A stretch of 5,355 nt of DNA from the NCBI GenBank assembly GCA_938021455.1, contig CALIGP010000276.1:1-5355 (forward strand), read 5' to 3'. Positions 5,111 to 5,355 of the stretch are shown in pieces. The position numbers were made by a program, and so were the translations under genes. The notes below the pieces were generated by a model that was not told where the DNA came from, did not search any database, and was given only the letters and a program-made list of their open reading frames with translations. This stretch comes from an uncultured Lewinella sp. (GTDB lineage: Bacteria; Bacteroidota; Bacteroidia; Chitinophagales; Saprospiraceae). Every line of letters begins with the position of its first letter. Within the stretch, counting starts at the first letter, position 1.

Positions 5111-5355
5111 AATATATTGTTTTTCGCGGAGGTTCAAGGGCCTCGCCAAAAGTTGGTCTGTTGGTTCGATGGTATTTTGGTTTATGGGATACCAGCTTCC
5201 GAATCAGGTCGCAAAGGTAACGCTTGTGGGGAAGAGGAGGTTGCGTTGTGTGTATCCCAAATTGCAGGAATAAATGATTACAAGCCCCTCGACTACGCCC
5301 TCCACAAGGTCGGGCGACGCTTGTACGTTTGTACCAGGATCCAGATTTAACTTTA
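5111..5355. other. Region upstream of mnmA with no supported gene
   Basis: Apart from the TACCTTTG box, I see nothing convincing here. Two minus-strand frames are open from the right edge (to stops at 5204 and 5103) and plus-strand frames cross it as antisense of mnmA, but none has a recognisable protein. A short C-terminal tail of an upstream gene cannot be excluded. No tRNA fold was found. Confidence 0.5.
5212..5219 (-). promoter_or_regulatory. Bacteroidota -7 box TACCTTTG upstream of mnmA
   Basis: The minus strand reads TACCTTTG followed by C, a full match to the Bacteroidota -7 consensus TAnnTTTG. It would give a leader of roughly 90-100 bases before the mnmA ATG at 5110. No TTTG is seen at the usual 17-23-base spacing upstream (the nearest is 38 bases away), so the -33 box is missing or weak. 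Confidence 0.45.

Noticed and set aside
5155..5175. GGTTCGA at 5163-5169 as a tRNA T-loop
   Set aside because: No matching acceptor, D or anticodon arms can be formed around it on the plus strand.
4784..5350. Plus-strand open frame of 188 residues, and other plus-strand frames at 4309-4734 and 5004-5273
   Set aside because: They lie mostly antisense to mnmA, whose identity is certain, and show no recognisable protein features. The parts past mnmA are short and unrecognised.
5204..5353. Minus-strand frame open from the right edge for 49 codons (contains DLVEGVVEGLVIIY)
   Set aside because: It looks somewhat more protein-like than its neighbour frame and could be the end of an upstream gene, but it is too short to identify and its end overlaps the candidate promoter. 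Sequence to the right of the window would settle it.
5103..5354. Minus-strand frame open from the right edge for 83 codons, ending inside the start of mnmA
   Set aside because: The translation is rich in Arg, Lys, His, Pro and Cys with no recognisable pattern, and it would run over the TACCTTTG promoter box. It is probably chance, though a gene tail cannot be fully excluded.

Overview
The window looks like a chromosomal piece of a Bacteroidota bacterium, most likely of the Saprospiria/Lewinella type. This is inferred from three things. First, there is a long secreted protein built of hyalin-like (HYR) repeats and a calcium-binding aspartate-rich segment. Second, there is a Bacteroidota-style set of a small twin-arginine exported protein, a phage-tail-collar protein and a leucine-rich-repeat protein. 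Third, start regions are A/T-rich with no clear Shine-Dalgarno sequence, and there is a TAnnTTTG promoter element upstream of mnmA. All five supported genes lie on the minus strand, so the window is best read from right to left.

Layout in transcription order. Positions 5111-5355 hold no convincing gene and carry a candidate promoter for mnmA. mnmA (5110-4007) is complete and encodes the tRNA U34 2-thiouridylase; a short hairpin follows it. After a 166-base gap come three closely spaced genes: a 99-residue protein with a twin-arginine signal (3840-3541), a 173-residue tail-collar protein of the microcystin-dependent-protein type (3492-2971) and a 208-residue leucine-rich-repeat protein that appears to start at TTG (2955-2329). 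Gaps of 48 and 15 bases suggest one transcript. A 129-base gap then leads to a very large surface or secreted protein that starts at 2199 and runs off the left edge; 733 residues are visible with no stop.

The large protein has a clear modular plan: signal peptide, a module of about 105 residues, a thrombospondin-type-3-like Asp-rich linker, a diverged second copy of the same module, a Cys-rich linker, then at least four HYR-like repeats and the start of a fifth. Its C-terminus, which would show whether it uses the type IX secretion system, lies outside the window.

The genes form three units: a housekeeping tRNA-modification gene, the three-gene exported/collar/LRR cluster, and a giant adhesin-like protein. 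Nothing links them functionally beyond shared strand. The most interesting points are the three-gene cluster of unknown purpose, a collar protein without the usual His-x-His, an MnmA with Cys in place of the E. coli Asp99, and the duplicated unnamed module of the large protein. I found no RNA genes, CRISPR arrays, insertion sequences or attachment sites.
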